Positions 1-11,600 of a stretch of DNA of 23,480 bases are shown here, one piece after another. Under the pieces are notes generated by a model. That model saw only the letters and a program-made list of their open reading frames with translations, had not been told where the DNA came from and searched no databases. Each line of letters begins with the position of its first letter. Positions within the stretch are counted from its first letter, which is position 1. The stretch is taken from positions 196,439-219,918 of the forward strand of contig CDMY01000405.1 in NCBI GenBank assembly GCA_001179505.1. Direction: 5' to 3'. The stretch comes from Vitrella brassicaformis (taxonomy: Eukaryota; Sar; Vitrellaceae). The position numbers and the translations under genes are program-made.

Positions 1-439
1 GCACGTGCGTGTCGAGTGGGTGGGTGGGTGGGTGGGATGGGGAGACAGGCCGTGTGCATGCTTCTGTGCATGTGCATGCTGCTAGTTTAGTGCGTGACCT
101 GGACAGGATCCCCTCGGGGTTACAGACACGAGTCTCGTTAAACACAATAACCAACCAACCAAAAGTCACTGTGTCACAGGCTACACACGTCTGCACAACC
201 GCCCAGCCATTTACCCACCCATCCCTTCCCCCCATCCATCGAGTCAGTCACCGGCAGCTGTGGGTGAGAGTGGTTGCTCCGACAGATCAGTCACCTGCAG
301 CCGCCTCTCATTGATGATGAGAGACGACTACGGGTGAGCTGTCAGTGAGTGAACACCCCACAGCCACGACAGAGCCAGCGCATTAGCTATCCACACACCG
401 CTATCGAGAGACAGACATACATGGCTACCATTCCACCCT
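1..439. other. 3' flank of gene 1, no gene seen
   Basis: This stretch lies downstream of the minus-strand gene that stops at 440. It opens with a (GTGG)n run at 16-36. The rest is CA/CCAC-rich sequence with short open frames on both strands that lack splice-compatible continuations. I see no protein or RNA gene in it. Confidence 0.6.
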
Positions 440-903
440 TCAATGGGACACCTCGCCGTCAGGGAGCACCTCATCTGGTGCCATGCACACACACCACACA
501 CACGCGCTTCTTCTGCCTCGTCAATCCTCGTTATCCCTTCCTCAATCACTCACCGACGACGATTCGGTAGTGCACGGTGAGCTGGCCGCCTGGGGGGAGC
601 AGTGGGCGGCTCATCGGCTGCCGCTGCTGTTGCTGTGGGAGGGAGGGCAGCGCGTCTGGCCCGAAGAGCAGGTGTCCGCCCCCCTGCGGGCCGCACGCCA
701 TGTACTGCTTCCGCACACGCGATAGGGTAAGCTGCACATACAGACAGGGAGAGAAGGAAGCAAGCAAGGAAGAACACCCGTCATCAGACTATCATCAGCC
801 ATGCACCCATCGAGCATAGACACGCATGGATCTGATAAACACTGATCACACCAACCTTCAACACATCCCCCTCGGCTGTTCTCGCCGCCTGCACACAAAC
901 ACA

Positions 904-936
<33 letters not shown>

Positions 937-2136
937 GGGGGGGGGGAGGAAGAGAGTGCGCACGAGGTTCCCGTTTCGGTTTGCCGTTCTTCCTTCTGTC
1001 TCCTCTCCTCCCCCTCGCTCCTCCCTGGCTGACCGTGCTGGTCACTATCATGGTCTCGGGGTTGACGTCCACCTCAGCAAACGCCTGGAAACACTCGTGG
1101 AACGAATCTAGGGAGCCAGACGCACCGAGGCCTGGCGCAGGGGTGTCTGCCGTAGTGACCACACACAACACAACACAACGAGGCGCGACAGACAGACAGA
1201 CAGACAGACAGAAATGGGACTCTGTGTGCTGGCCGTGTTGTGAAGGCTGGGGGGGGGTACCTGGCAGCCTGATGGGGACTTTGATGGAAAAACGGAGGAC
1301 GCTGTGCAGATCGGGGCGGTAACGGAGAGCTAACTGTGCATCTGCTTTATATCACAACGGCCGCAATGGTTGGTTGTCGGCACACGTGTGTGTGTGTGGC
1401 CTCTCGCTCACCGTGCCACACGGGTTTGTTGGTCATCGTGCCCCTATTGGTGTTCCGCATCCCCACACCAAGCTGCTCCTGGCAGGGGGCGCTGATCGTC
1501 AGCACTTACCACACACACACACACACACACAAAGAAAGAGGAGCTCACTGGCATCTCATCAGTGTCCCCCCCTCCCTCCCTGTCTGTCCTGGTGGTTTGC
1601 TTATGCTTACGCCACTGGTTGAATTTGAAGTCTTGCGCGGGTTCGAATGCGATGTGGGTGAAGACGAAGCAGGGGCCCTTGTACCCACACACGCGACGGC
1701 GGATGGCCTCCAGGCTGGTCGTCTCGGGCGCAAACCCCCGCCTCTTCATGTCCGCCAACCTGCATAGATCACAACACAGCACAGCACAGCAACCATTCAC
1801 CACACAAGCTGCGGCGCGTGCTGTGATGCTCACTCACTGCATGACATGACCCACCCACCCTTTGTGATCTATCGGGAGGTCCATCATCTGTGTCTGCTCC
1901 TCCTGCTCTAGCTTCTGCTCGTCCCTGGGCGCCTTGGCCATCCTCGTGAAGGTGATGGCCTCGCTCCCAGTGGTTCCGCCCTCCGACGGGCACCCCCAGC
2001 CGAACTCGTACTCCCCGCCCTCACCAGTACCATCGTCCCCGCCACCAAATATCCCCGAACTCATCGGCTGCAAGGCCTGATGCCTCGTTTTGCCGCCATA
2101 AGATTCGCTAACATGGAACGGCCCTGCATGTTCCAT
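440..2136 (-). CDS. Unrecognised 311-residue protein, seven exons
   Basis: Exons in transcript order are 1838-2136, 1611-1759, 1412-1504, 1261-1329, 1034-1146, 554-731 and 440-474. All are GT-AG and phase-consistent, giving 936 bases from ATG to TGA. I chose the ATG at 2136 because the open frame further upstream has only a GTG. I do not recognise the family. The first exon is Gly/Glu/Asp-rich and probably flexible. The middle exons read like a folded domain: a basic helix-like part with KRRGFAPETT, an aromatic strand-like stretch with GPCFVFTHIAFEP, then RYRPDLHSVLRFSIKVPIRLP. The last 100 residues include a Gln-rich loop and a strand-like HYRIVVDEVL end. No signal peptide or membrane segment is visible. 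Introns hold a compound (AC)/(AG)/poly-G repeat and a (GACA)n tract. The acceptor at 1505 follows a long GT run without a pyrimidine tract, so it is the weakest junction. The gene is divergent from the gene starting at 2506. Confidence 0.7.
899..947. repeat. Compound microsatellite in intron 5 of gene 1
   Basis: About ten AC units are followed by about eight AG units and a run of G. It lies wholly within the intron between exons 1034-1146 and 554-731. It explains a long minus-strand open frame that appears to cross this intron. Confidence 0.9.
1187..1212. repeat. (GACA)n microsatellite
   Basis: Six and a half tandem tetranucleotide units lie in intron 4 of the minus-strand gene 1. Similar GACA/CTGT tetramers recur across the window, for example at 13544-13563, 17558-17576 and 23416-23440. 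Confidence 0.9.
1509..1531. repeat. (AC)n microsatellite next to a splice acceptor
   Basis: A pure dinucleotide run sits directly upstream, on the minus strand, of the inferred acceptor of exon 1412-1504. Read on the transcript it is a GT run, not a pyrimidine tract. Confidence 0.85.
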
Positions 2137-2505
2137 TGTGGCCGGGGCTATGTGGATCTTTCTCACCCGGCCGTGTGTCCGCCGCCGCCGCGGCCCCCCT
2201 CACAATGTGCGAGCTTAAAAGCGAGGAGAGAAGAAGGGGAAGACCTCCCTGCCCTCTCGTGCTACACGCCACAGCGCTTTCTGCAAGCTGCCGGATTCGT
2301 CTTGTCTTCATTGCGGCAGCTGCGGTCGTGGCAAGGCGAGACAGCCGTCAGAAGCAGCCAAAGCCCATCTCTGCCCGTTTCCCGCATATTTGTCACCGAA
2401 TCGGCACTTCGCTATTGTCGCCGTCGCTCGATGCCCCTGGCGGCCTAAGCTCGGCTTCCACGTGGCGTGGAGGTGTGTGGGGGGAGTGGGAGGCGGGAGG
2501 GCCAC
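2137..2505. promoter_or_regulatory. Divergent intergenic region between genes 1 and 2
   Basis: 369 bp separate the ATG of the minus-strand gene from the ATG of the plus-strand gene, so both promoters must lie here or overlap the first exons. It contains a CCG-repeat GC-rich patch near 2178-2200 and an AG-rich stretch near 2219-2245. No clear TATA box is placed for either side. The promoter role is inferred from position only. Confidence 0.5.
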
Positions 2506-5500
2506 ATGGCGGAGCAGGAGTGGCCGAAATGGCTGCACTGGGTGCCCTTCAAGCCCGCCATCTCGCGGATTGTCAAGTATGGCACCAACCCCTTCGTCCT
2601 CACTGCGGCTGCCCCGCTGGCGCTGCGGCAGACCGGACTCTACTTCGCTCTCTACGACATGGCCGGCTGTAAGCTTAGCAACACGCACACACACACACGC
2701 TCTGGAAGGATGTCAGCAAGCAATGTGGGACAGACGAGCCACGCACGAGCCATGGGTGACTCTCTCTCTCTCGGTTTGTGCTGATGCCATGTGTGTGTGG
2801 ATTGTGTGTCGTGTGTGTCAGGGTTTGAGTGGTCTGCGTGGGGTCACCTCACCTGGATTCTGTTCGTCTGCCTCGTCTACTGGACCATCACATGGGTCAA
2901 CACCGTCATGGAACGGGTAGGGAGCGACACTCACACGCACACCCAGCCCAACACGACGCGACTCACGGCACACAACACACCACACCGCTCACTCACTCAC
3001 TCACTCTCTCTTTCGCTCAGCGTCGGGCCACCAAGCGCTACGAAGAGATGAGTCTCATCCTGGGCGGCGAGCAGGGCCGCAAGGCCAGCAAGAAGAAGCA
3101 ACAGCTCCACACCAGGAGGGACAAGACGGCCGCCAAACCTGCGCCAGCAGCAGTGCCATCGCCATCAGCAGCGGCAGGAGCAGCAGAGCAGGAGGAGGCT
3201 CAGGTGGCTGTCGACGCGGCCAAGAAGAAGCGGAAGGGCAGCAAGAAGGGGGGCAAGGGCCAGGCTGCGGCCGACGACTATGTGAGTGACCGACCGACCA
3301 GCCTACCTGCGTCACAGCACACGAGGGAGAGAGGGACCACACAGCACAGCTCCTTTCTATCATTCTACGACGGACTGGTTTTCCGTTGTGTTGTGTGTGT
3401 GTTGCATGTCCAGGAGGCGGGCGAAGGGGGTGCCGACGACGCCATTGAGGACTTCGCCGCCCATCCGACACTCAGCAAGCCCATTCAGGTACCGACATAA
3501 GGCGCTCACACAGACACACGGGCAGGCGAGCGACAATCCGACCCACCGTGTCCTTTGTCACTTGTCGTTGTGCAGGATGCTCGTCGCAAAGAGGAGGAGC
3601 GCCAGGAGAAGCTCGAACGCAAGCAGCAGCAGCAGCAGCAACAACTACTGCAGCAGCAGAAGGCCCCGCAAGACCACCAACAGCAGCATCAGCAACAGCA
3701 GCAACAGCCCCAACCCACCACCAACTCACCTGACGCGCCCACCAAACCGCCATCAGCAGTGCCAGCACCTGCATCGTCTGACCCTCAGCCCTTCTCCAAA
3801 TCGCACGACGCCGCCCAGACGCCGTCTCATCCGACAATCCTGCCCATCCCTTCGCCTGCGTCGACCCCCCACACGCGGCAGAAGCCCCCCTCGCCCAGAC
3901 CCAACACGCCCAACACCACCCGCAGCACCAGCCGCGGGATGGAGAGGCGCAACACGGTGTCTTACTACCGGCCTGTGGGGGGTGGTGCCGGTGCCGGTGC
4001 CGGTGGTGGTGCCGCTGACAGGGGTCGCGGCAGCGGCGGGAGGGGTGGGCACGCTGCTCGTGGCAGCGGGAGGAGCGACGGGGGCATTAGTCGGCAGGCC
4101 AGTGAGGGGTCTGGCAGGGACGACGACGCACAGGGGGGACAGAAAGAGGTCAGTGAGTGAGGGAGGACACAATCACACGAATCGGTGTGTGACACATCCG
4201 TGTGTGTGTGTGTGTTCAGGCTGACGGTCCCCACCATCCGTCGGTGTCTCATCCCCCGTCGGTGCCGGCCTCCATGTCTGACAGCCACTCGCACCCCAGC
4301 ACACCCACGCACCCGACCCGCCCTCGCCCACCGCCTTCCAACACCCACCGAGGAGGCAGCGGCCCCCCACGGCCCTTCCGCGGCGGCGCTGGATCGGGCA
4401 GAGGAGGCCAACACACGCATAGCGCGGCAAGCGGCGTGGAGCACGGGCATCAGCACCGAGAGGACCCACACAGGCGGCCGTCTGCCAAGGAGTCGGTCCG
4501 TGGCGGCCGTGGCCGTGGGGGGAAGAGCAGGCTGCCGCCGGTGGTGCCGAGCAGGCCCATGTGGCAGCCGTCCGCTCCATCGGCGCATCGCAGCGGTCAG
4601 GGGGGCGAGGTCGGGGAGGCGGGGGCGAACGAGGCAGGGGCGGCGCGGCCCGACCTGGGACGGCAGGAGAGCATCTCGGCCAAGATGGAGAAAGAGTGGA
4701 ACGAATACACTTCCGCACACCCCAATGAGTCGCAGCACCAACACCAGGGGCAGCTACCGAGCACCACTGAGGTGCCGCCCCTCCCGCCCCTCTCGTCGGC
4801 GCCCCGTCCACCGCCGTCCACCGTGACTCAGGAGCGGCGGGCCGGCATTCCATCCTCCCCGCCCCCAGATGTACTCGAGGACGACAAGCCAGATACGCGA
4901 GAGCGAGATCGTGACGCCAAGGCTGCGGCATCTGCATCATCGGCCGATCGGCAGGTTCAGTCTTCGCCGTCATCCGTCGCAGCAGCGGCCATCTATGAGA
5001 GCGCCATCTCGACCAGACCGAGCAAGCCCCCTCCCTCTGAGGAGCATCTGTACGCCGCCCAGCGAAAGGTCGATGCCGAGAAAGGAGTGTCGTGCCACCA
5101 CTACCAGCAGCATCAGCATTCACAGCAGGAGCAGCCGCAGAAGCAGCAGCAGCGACAGGATGAGCAGGGCCCCCAGCCGTCGTCGCCGACCGATGGCGTG
5201 ATGGCTGACGATCCGGCCATCGTCGCTGCGTCGTCTTCGTCGTCGCCAGGATACCCCCATGTCCCAATGGTTGCTTGCAACCATATTCCACCGTCTGTGC
5301 CGTCGCCCCCCTTCATGGAGGCGGGTGGGCCCATGAGCGCCTCCCCGCCACTCATGCCTGGGTCTCCTCCCTCACACCACCAGCAGCCCTTCGCCCCCTA
5401 CCCGAATGTGCCCGTCGACACCGACCTGCCGTATGAGTACAACAGTCACCCGGTGGTGCCGACAGCAGTGGTCGCCCCGGCCGCTTTCGTCCACCCCCAC

Positions 5501-6874
5501 GCCCCGGCCTTTGTGCACGCCACGCCGTTCATCCAGCCGATGCCGTGCGTCGACCCCTCTCTCGTCCACCCCGCCGATCGCCTCTATGCTGCCTACCAGC
5601 AGGCCCCCATGCGCCCAATGCACACGCCGATCCGTCCTCGGGGGCCGGGCTACCACCCCCCACCGCTGGACACCTCTCTGCCGCCCCAGAGCCCGTCCAC
5701 CGACCGGGGATCGTCGGCCTTCACGCCCACACCGACCTCGCCCCACCCAGAGGGGCAGACGTCCAAGGGATCCAAGGGGCGCAAGATTTTGAACCGGCCC
5801 AAGGAGAGCAAGAGAGCGGGTGGGGGCAATGCAAGCGATGGGGCGAGGTCGCCCAAGAGCCCCGTGCCGCCGTCAGAGAGCACGTCCAACGAGCAGCAGC
5901 CGCAGGCGTCGGCTACTGCTGCTGCTGCGGCGGCCGTGGCGAATGAGGAAAAGGGCGGCGCTGAGAATGGCGTGCATGTGCATCAGCCTGCGGATGAAGG
6001 GGCTAAGGGAGCTGACGAGCCACCACGGGTCGACGACAACAAGGGCGCCAAGACGGTCGCTACCCCAGCAGCTGCCCCAGCAGCGGAGAGCAAGCAAGCC
6101 GGGAAGACTGAAGATGTGCAGAAGAAGAAGGACGCAGCAGGAGCTGCACCGGTGGCCGCCGAGAGTGAGAAGGACAAGCCCAAGAAGAAGCGGTGGTGCG
6201 AGTATGAAGACGATGACGAGGACTTTTTGCCGGCCCACCCTGGCACCTTGCGGAGCTCGTCCACCTCAGACATCCCCCCGACCCCCCTCCCCCAGGCCGA
6301 GTCACGCCACCGTGACTCCGTCCCAGCACGCTCCACGTCGCAGCCCCTCTCGCCTCTCATCAAGAATGGGCCGCCCAACAAGAGCCTCGCGCCAAGCGTG
6401 CAGCGCCTGTTCGACAACTACCAACAGAACAGCCCCAACGCCAATGCCGCCAGCAGCACCACACCCAACCACCACCCCGCACCAGACGACACACCGCCCG
6501 CACCCACATCGACAGAGCAGGCCAAGCGCAAGCCGCCCCCACTCCCGGCCCGTTCCGGGTCGCCCGATGGCGCCCGGCGGCCCAGCTGGTCGCCATCTTT
6601 GCGCAACACCAAGAACGGCACGCAGGCCGACAGCAGCGTGAGCAAAGAGGGAGAGGAGAGTGGGGATAACGGAGGAGCGAAGCTCAACAGTTCGTTGCCG
6701 AATGGCGGGGTGGCGTCTCCCTCGACCGATGCGAGCCCTTCCGGTAGCTCAGAGGGGCTGGGTGGGGGCGGGAACGGTGGGACTGCTGGTGCGGCGCGTG
6801 AGAGGTGTCAGCCTGTGTCTGTGGCCACGAGCGCACCCGCCCCACACATGGTGACTAGTGAGGTAGAGATTTGA
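2506..6874 (+). CDS. Single-pass membrane protein with a very long disordered tail (1,273 aa)
   Basis: Six exons, 2506-2668, 2822-2916, 3021-3281, 3414-3488, 3576-4148 and 4220-6874, join in phase and give 1,274 codons including TGA. The start ATG sits in the context CCACATGG. The first 60 residues are compact and aromatic. Residues about 63-83 are strongly hydrophobic (core WILFVCLVYWTITW), consistent with one membrane segment followed by basic residues RRRATKR. Residues 100-180 are Lys/Ala-rich with KKKRKGSKKGGKG, resembling a nuclear-localisation or nucleic-acid-binding charge cluster. A Gln-rich stretch starts near residue 215, then a Gly/Arg-rich segment with RGMERR. From residue 390 on, the 2.65 kb last exon encodes Pro/Ser/Ala/Gln-rich sequence with a basic-then-acidic patch near 1043 (KKKRWCEYEDDDEDF) and proline motifs such as PPLPARSGSP. 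I do not recognise the family and assign no function. Confidence 0.72.
3628..3713 (+). repeat. CAG/CAA tract encoding poly-Gln in gene 2
   Basis: Tandem CAG and CAA codons, interrupted by CTG, AAG and CAC, encode Gln-rich sequence just after a charged KEEERQEKLERK helix. The interrupted, mixed-codon structure suggests an established tract rather than a fresh expansion. Confidence 0.85.
3984..4013 (+). repeat. (GGTGCC)n coding repeat
   Basis: Imperfect hexamer units encode alternating Gly-Ala within exon 5 of gene 2. They lie immediately upstream of an Arg-Gly-rich stretch. Confidence 0.8.
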
Positions 6875-8645
6875 AGCCATGTACACCCGCAGACACACAG
6901 ACGGGGAGAGAGACGGAGATTGCTTCCCTGCTCGAGAGATTGGTGGACACAAGGAGGGGGCGCGACGCAGAGAGGGGAGGGGCGGGTGGTAGTTGGTTGC
7001 GTTGCTTCTGATGTGTGTGTACTTGCTATATGAGAGCTGAGGTGCATCCTGCACATGGCTTACATGGATTGATTGTTGAGGGGATGGGTGGACGGGAGGG
7101 TGTTGTGTTCTGTTGTGTTGGTTGGGGCGGACGGGATTTGCCGATCGGATGGTTTTCAACGGTGGGCGATCATATGTGTACGTGTGCGCGTGTATTCCTC
7201 TATTGATTGAAGTTGTGTGGCGACAGATCGAACCGACTGCTAACGAACGAACGAGTGATCGATTGCCTGACTTACCGACTGATGGATGGATGGGTGGATG
7301 GACGTTTTTGTATTGATCACGATGTCACCATTCCAGCGCCGTTGGTACCTCCTCCCGCACCTCCCCCCTTCCCCCTCCCCTTCACACCCATGTGTGTGTG
7401 TGTGTGAGTATGTATGGCTGTCTGTCTGTCATATCTAGGACGTGCATGTGTGTATCTAACACCCACACACCGGGACACAGAGAGAGATGGCCGCCCCTCG
7501 ACGGTCGACATAGTGGGCAGCTCGGCGAGTGACGTCCCTCAGAGGAAGACAGAGAGACTAGGGAGAGGGGACAAGACGGCGTGCGTGTGTGTGAATGTGA
7601 ATGTGGGTGAGTGCGTGCGGTGCGTCTGGTGTGTGTGTATGTATCATAGACAAGAGACAGACAGACAGACACACACAGCACAGCCGTCCCTCTATACTCT
7701 TTTCTGGATGGATGTCATGTTCTTTTGGTCTAAGACATCACACCGGTCTGACACACCGACTCACAACACCAGACAACACAACACAACACCTCCCACCCAC
7801 CCATGCAATGTGTGTGTAAGGAAGCCTGACTGACTGATGGTGGTACGGGTACGGTACATCGACCGACCGATCGCACGGGGCGCTCGCTTTATCGCTTGCC
7901 TAATGGGGGCCGGGCCAGTGTCAGGGAGTTCAGCTAGTGTTGATTAGACTCGGTATTACCCAGCCAGCGTCCCAGCCAGCCATGGTTAGGAGGTGGCAAC
8001 CCCATCGTCGTCGAAACACACACACGGATCATCCACGTATTCGTCTGTCGTCTTCGGACGGGGATCGCGTTGCTACCCTCCCATGGCGGCTGACAGGGAC
8101 GACAGGCAGACGCTAGTTGAAACACACCCAGTGGACAGACAGACAGACACTTGCTCTCTTACCTGTCTGTCTGACCTGATTGCCTTTTCCTGACTCACCG
8201 ACCTGCTTAATCCACCAGAGAGAGAGGGAGAGAGCGAGAGAGAGGGGTGACGACACACACACACGAGATATGCGGGAAAGAGGGAGAGGCGGGAGGAGAT
8301 GACTGATCAGATCGCCCTTTTATCGATCTCGGATGGGCTCACCCTGTCTGCCTGCCTGCCTGACGTGCACGCTCCCTCACTGACTCACTGACTGCTGTGC
8401 ATTCCATCATCCAATCATTCACTCATTGCATTGTGTTATGCTCTTATCTGCTGCATGTGTCATGTGTGTGAGTTCGTGTGAACGGACGGGTGTTTGGCTG
8501 ACGACGTGGTACCGATGTGCTGTGATAGTCTGACTGACTGACCGACGGACTGACTGATTGCCTGAGTGTCAATTCAACTACATGCTTCTCTCAAACAATC
8601 ACAATCACGACAACCGCGCCCCGTTTCCAGTGAGCGATCCTCGCG
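6875..8645. other. 1.77 kb intergenic region rich in simple repeats
   Basis: This lies between the stop of gene 2 and the first possible ATG of gene 3. Open frames are short and made of GT/CA, TCTG and TGAC repeat translations with no exon-like composition. It includes (GT)n near 7391-7407, CAGA/CACA runs near 7663-7680, GAGA-rich DNA near 8218-8246, CTGCCTGC repeats near 8345-8362 and CTGA repeats near 8530-8560. I see no tRNA cloverleaf, rRNA or transposase remnant. It presumably holds the 3' UTR of gene 2 and the promoter of gene 3. Confidence 0.6.
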
Positions 8646-11600
8646 ATGGAAGCTGGGCTTCTTCGTCGCTTCTTCCCAACACGAAACCCTAAGCCCGAAA
8701 CCCTACACCCTATCCCCCCGCTCTAGAGGCTGCCACAAGTGTAGAGTCCAGCCGTGGCACTGATACAAGGTAACATCTGCCTCAAGCGCACGACAAACAG
8801 CTTCACATGGCTTTCTACATGGATGGATGCATCTCTGTCTTGCAGCGAGGAACAAGATGCCGTCATCATGAAGGGGTGGGTGTCCCGCCTGAGTGACAGA
8901 ATTGCATCAGATGCACGTGCAGACCAACGGATAGATCAGGAACAGCAACAGGAGAGCAGACCGAACGGCGTGCAGGGGCTGCTGGACTACCTGAAGAGCC
9001 AGGCTGCCGACAGCGACACACACAAGTGAGGACAACAGATGGATGGGAAGCGACAGGCACGTTTCCGTACACTCATGCTGCCCATCCCATCTGCTTTCGT
9101 CTGGTGTGTGTTGTGTTGATGGCACATGCAGGTATTGGACAGGCATTCTCGGCTGCGCAAATCGCCGATACAACGAGGTGAGGGAGGCAACGAACATGCG
9201 GAGTGAAACGTCCGTTGCGCCTCAGCTGAGAACATCGATCTGTGACATTCGCTATGCCATGTTCGGTTGGACCTGCATGCAGGATCTTGAGGCGGCAGTG
9301 ATCCTAAGGCCGAAATCGTCGTCATCCAAGGCCGGTGGCTCCCCCCTGCTGCTCACTGACGAGGTTAAGTGGGGTGGGGGACCAACAGACACCACGGCAC
9401 AAGCACGCAGGAAGGCGGTCTTCACCTTGCCTTGGCCGCCTGATTGTTTGCCTGCCTGCGTGCCTCTATGCAGCACGGCTTCGTGTACAAGATCTTCAAC
9501 GCGGAGCTGACGTCGGAATGCGACTTTTACCAGCGCGTGAGGCGGGCGGCCGCGCTGCAGGGGGAGCGGGCATTGACCACAGGGCGTGCGGTGCATGGGC
9601 GGCTGTCCAAGGCGGTGCAGCTGACAAAGGACCAACTGCAGGAGGTGCGGACGCTGGCCTACCTGGAGCAGCAGCACCTCATCCCCTCATTCAGGGGCGT
9701 CACGCCCGTCGCACGGCTGGCGTCCGTCAACAGGGCCAGGCACCAGCATGACTTGCCGCCCACTCCGTCGGCCCCTTCGTCTGTCGGTGGTCGTGACGGT
9801 GTCCCTGTTGACAACACATGGACGCCGGTGCAGGGAGATGACAGGGCTCTTCCATCCATCAAAGTGAGTATGGAAGGAAAAGGGAAACGATTGATTACAT
9901 GCGCCATCATTCCTTCATTCACGCTCTGTTCCCGACCTCTGTGTTCGTCGTCAGTTGGAGGACTTCACCTTTGGCTACGACCGTCCGGCAATAGCGGATC
10001 TGAAGCTCGGCAGCGGGTGGCTGGGGTGCCACCCGGGCGACCCGGCCTTCATGGCGCGTGTGGCGTGTGCGTCCAAGGACCTGGCTGAGAGGGAGGCGTT
10101 GGTGGCGCGGTGGCTGGCCATGAAGAAGCAGATGAAGCGTGAGCTGAGTCTAGAGGAGCTGCTGAGGGAGGCGGTGGGGGTGCCGCTGAGGCTGGGCCTT
10201 ACGAGTGGCGGAGGGGAGCCGCTCTGCCGGGCGGACGCGTTTGCGCTCATCAAGAGCTGGAGACAGGAACAGGTGAGAGGGAGACAGACGGGGAGGAGAT
10301 TCGTGTATGTAATACATGTGTGTGTCGGCTCGGCAGGTGTCTAAGAGCACCACTCAGTGGACGATGGGGCTGTCCGTAGGCGGTATGCTCTTCGCAGATG
10401 AACTGGTCGGTGCCCTACCCGTGGACATACACCGAACCCGCACGCCGCAACCCTCGTTATGTCCGTCACCATCCCACTTCCCTTCTCCCCTGTGTGTCTC
10501 ACGTGTGAATCATGCAGGGCGGCATGCAGGTGAGCCGTAGTGAGGGCAAGGACTTGACGGACGGCGAGCTGGTCGACCTCTTGCTGCGCTTCCTGCGGGA
10601 CAATGGAGACCTCGCCATAGCACTCCTTGACAAACTCGTCAAACTAAAGTAACTGATTGAGGGGGGGCAGCCAAGACCATGAAAAGGACGGTCACTTTGA
10701 GTGTTGCCGCGGTTGACATCTGTCTGTCTGTGTCTGCAGGGAATGGTTTGCGCACCAGTGGTGCTACAGATTCTATGCCACGTCCATCGTCATGGTGTAT
10801 GACCAGCTGCAGCCGTCCCGCTGCGACCTCAGGTGGCTCGACTTCGCACACGCCATCCGCCTGGTATGTCTGGTATGCACCCAGTAATTAGTAAAGTGGC
10901 GGCGCTGCTCTTTAATAAGAATGTTTGGTGTTCGTTCGCTCGTGTCGGTGCGTGTGTGCAGACGTCTCGCGGCTCCCCCTTATCGCAGCAGTCGTCGTCC
11001 GCCCGCCTGTCCCACTCCCCCAGCCTCACCAGTACGCCCTCTGCCGCCGCTCTCTCCGTCACGGCCGCCTCGTCCACCGCGGCGCGGGACAGCCCCGTCA
11101 GCCCGCAATCGCCATCCATCATGGCGCCCTCCGACCACACTCACACTCACCCCCTGTCGCCCTCATCGGTCGACCAGCACGCCAGTATGCTGCGGGGCAT
11201 GGACAACCTCATGGACGTCCTGCGGTCCGTGGCGTGGGGCCGCCAGCTGGTGCTTGCCGATCTGCAGCTGGTGCCGAAACCGGGGAGAGCAACTGAAGCT
11301 GCCCATGAGACCGAGGCGGCGGGCAGCCCACCGCCATGCTCGAGAAGCGATGAGGCGTGTCAGGGAGAGGAGGACTGCGGGTCGCCGCTGATGCTGCCGC
11401 AGATTGATGAGGCGATCGATGCCCTGGTGCAGATGGACTCCCCAGCCATAGCCATCAGCAGAAGAGGCGATGAGAGCCCTCTCCCACTCCCCCTCGCCAG
11501 CAACGAGCGTCTCAACGACCCCTCCCAGCCAGTGACCATCTCATCACTCCCACCGCCGGGCGCACTGCCGCCGCCCTCATCGTCGTCAGCAGAGGGTGAG

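Noticed and set aside
611-1171. 186-codon minus-strand frame as a single exon
   Set aside because: It reads through a CA/AG/poly-G microsatellite. Only its first part (1034-1146) fits as an exon, and the rest is intron.
3965-4744. 259-codon minus-strand frame
   Set aside because: It spans an intron repeat and the opposite strand of two real exons; composition is that of a shadow frame.
4173-5291. Long minus-strand open frame (372 codons) opposite gene 2
   Set aside because: It mirrors GC-rich, low-complexity coding sequence of the plus-strand exon. It has no start context, no splice partners and Arg/Pro-rich shadow composition.
6875-8645. Transposon remnant in the long intergenic region
   Set aside because: No terminal inverted repeats, target duplications or transposase/reverse transcriptase frames could be seen; only simple repeats.
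8646-8723. Stand-alone small ORF or upstream ORF of 25 codons
   Set aside because: The same ATG can be spliced in phase to the kinase exons through 8664 and 8727, which is a simpler reading, though an upstream ORF is not excluded.
8566-8763. 65-codon plus-strand frame upstream of the kinase
   Set aside because: No ATG at its beginning and out of phase with the kinase exons; treated as leader or intron sequence.
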